Below are positions 6,580 through 6,877 of a stretch of DNA of 6,877 nucleotides, piece after piece; position 1 is the first letter of the stretch; each line of letters begins with the position of its first letter. The stretch comes from JAEZJZ01 sp964450265. Lineage in GTDB: Bacteria > Bacillota > UBA994 > UBA5500. Below the pieces are notes generated by a model, which worked only from the letters and a program-made list of their open reading frames with translations, was not told the origin of the DNA and did not search any database. A program made the translations under genes and the position numbers. Location: the NCBI GenBank assembly GCA_964450265.1, contig CAYVCY010000116.1:1-6877 (forward strand). The letters run 5' to 3'.

Positions 6580-6877
6580 GTGATTACCAAGATTCTCTCC
6601 GGATACTACTATGTGGATACCGACCAAGGATTGATTCGCTGTCGAGCCCGAGGAAAACTGAAGCTGGACGAGACTAGCCCGATGGTGGGCGACCATGTAG
6701 AGTGCACTTTACTTCCTGACGGCAACGGTATCTTGGAGACCGTGCTTCCCCGCAAGATAGCCCTGCAGCGACCGACGGTGAGCAATGTGGATCAGGTGTT
6801 GATCGTGGCTACGCTGAAGGAACCTAGCCCTAACTTGGGTTTGGTCGACCGCCTCTTGGTGACAGCCGAAATGCTCG
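6580..6877 (+). CDS. rsgA: Ribosome small-subunit biogenesis GTPase RsgA, N-terminal part (cut by window end)
   Basis: Circularly permuted GTPase that binds the 30S subunit late in its maturation and leaves on GTP hydrolysis. About 99 residues are visible. They cover the OB-fold domain (ITKILSGYYYV, then RCRARGKLK, then PMVGDHVE) and the beginning of the GTPase domain (RPTVSNVDQVLIVATL at about 67-82, LGLVDRLLVTAEML at the edge). The G motifs lie beyond the window. The frame has a TAA stop at 6550-6552; between that and the domain the only ordinary start codon is GTG at 6580, used here. However, the codons before it (ATA ATC AGA GGC) read I/M-I-R-G, which continues the family consensus, and the Shine-Dalgarno site fits 6568 better, so the true start may be ATA 6568 or ATC 6571. 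The product is also known as CpgA/YloQ (B. subtilis), a reported PrkC substrate, which fits its place behind prkC. An rpe gene commonly follows. Confidence 0.9.
   Translation, partial: MITKILSGYYYVDTDQGLIRCRARGKLKLDETSPMVGDHVECTLLPDGNGILETVLPRKIALQRPTVSNVDQVLIVATLKEPSPNLGLVDRLLVTAEML

Noticed and set aside
1..6877. CRISPR arrays, tRNA or rRNA genes, toxin-antitoxin pairs, prophage or defence genes
   Set aside because: No regularly spaced repeats, no tRNA- or rRNA-like stretches and no unexplained coding region were seen; the whole window outside 697-880 is accounted for by conserved genes.

Overview
The window is a housekeeping cluster of seven genes, all on the + strand, from a bacterium that looks like a GC-rich Bacillota (Clostridia/Moorellia/Limnochordia-like). 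The reasons are the gene order fmt – YugP-type peptidase – rsmB – rlmN – PP2C phosphatase – PASTA kinase – rsgA, typical of Gram-positive Bacillota; a membrane kinase with extracellular PASTA repeats, which implies an exposed peptidoglycan wall; and strong Shine-Dalgarno sites. The genus cannot be fixed from sequence reading alone.

Layout: 1-696 is the 3' part of fmt (methionyl-tRNA formyltransferase). 697-880 is the only sizeable intergenic gap and is almost filled by two neighbouring repeat structures: a run of three short GC-rich hairpins (about 697-770), and an element carrying the GGGGACGGTTCC motif with a 20-bp direct repeat and a 19-bp stem-loop (779-849). From 881 to the right edge the genes are packed with almost no space: a membrane zinc metallopeptidase (881-1567), rsmB (1564-2907, ATGA overlap), rlmN (2904-3953, GTGA overlap), a PP2C Ser/Thr phosphatase (3960-4697), a PrkC-type Ser/Thr kinase with three PASTA domains (4706-6571), and the N-terminal third of the ribosome-assembly GTPase RsgA (about 6568/6580 to beyond 6877).

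Functionally the cluster joins translation initiation (fmt), rRNA modification (rsmB on 16S, rlmN on 23S), 30S maturation (rsgA) and the kinase/phosphatase pair that senses cell-wall state and reversibly phosphorylates proteins, including the RsgA orthologue in Bacillus subtilis (CpgA). The spacing suggests one transcript from the peptidase to rsgA with translational coupling at several junctions.

I found no undescribed system. The two points most worth a second look are the prkC/rsgA junction, where the expected ATGA overlap reads ATAA so that rsgA has lost its natural-looking start codon, and the composite repeat island between fmt and the peptidase gene.
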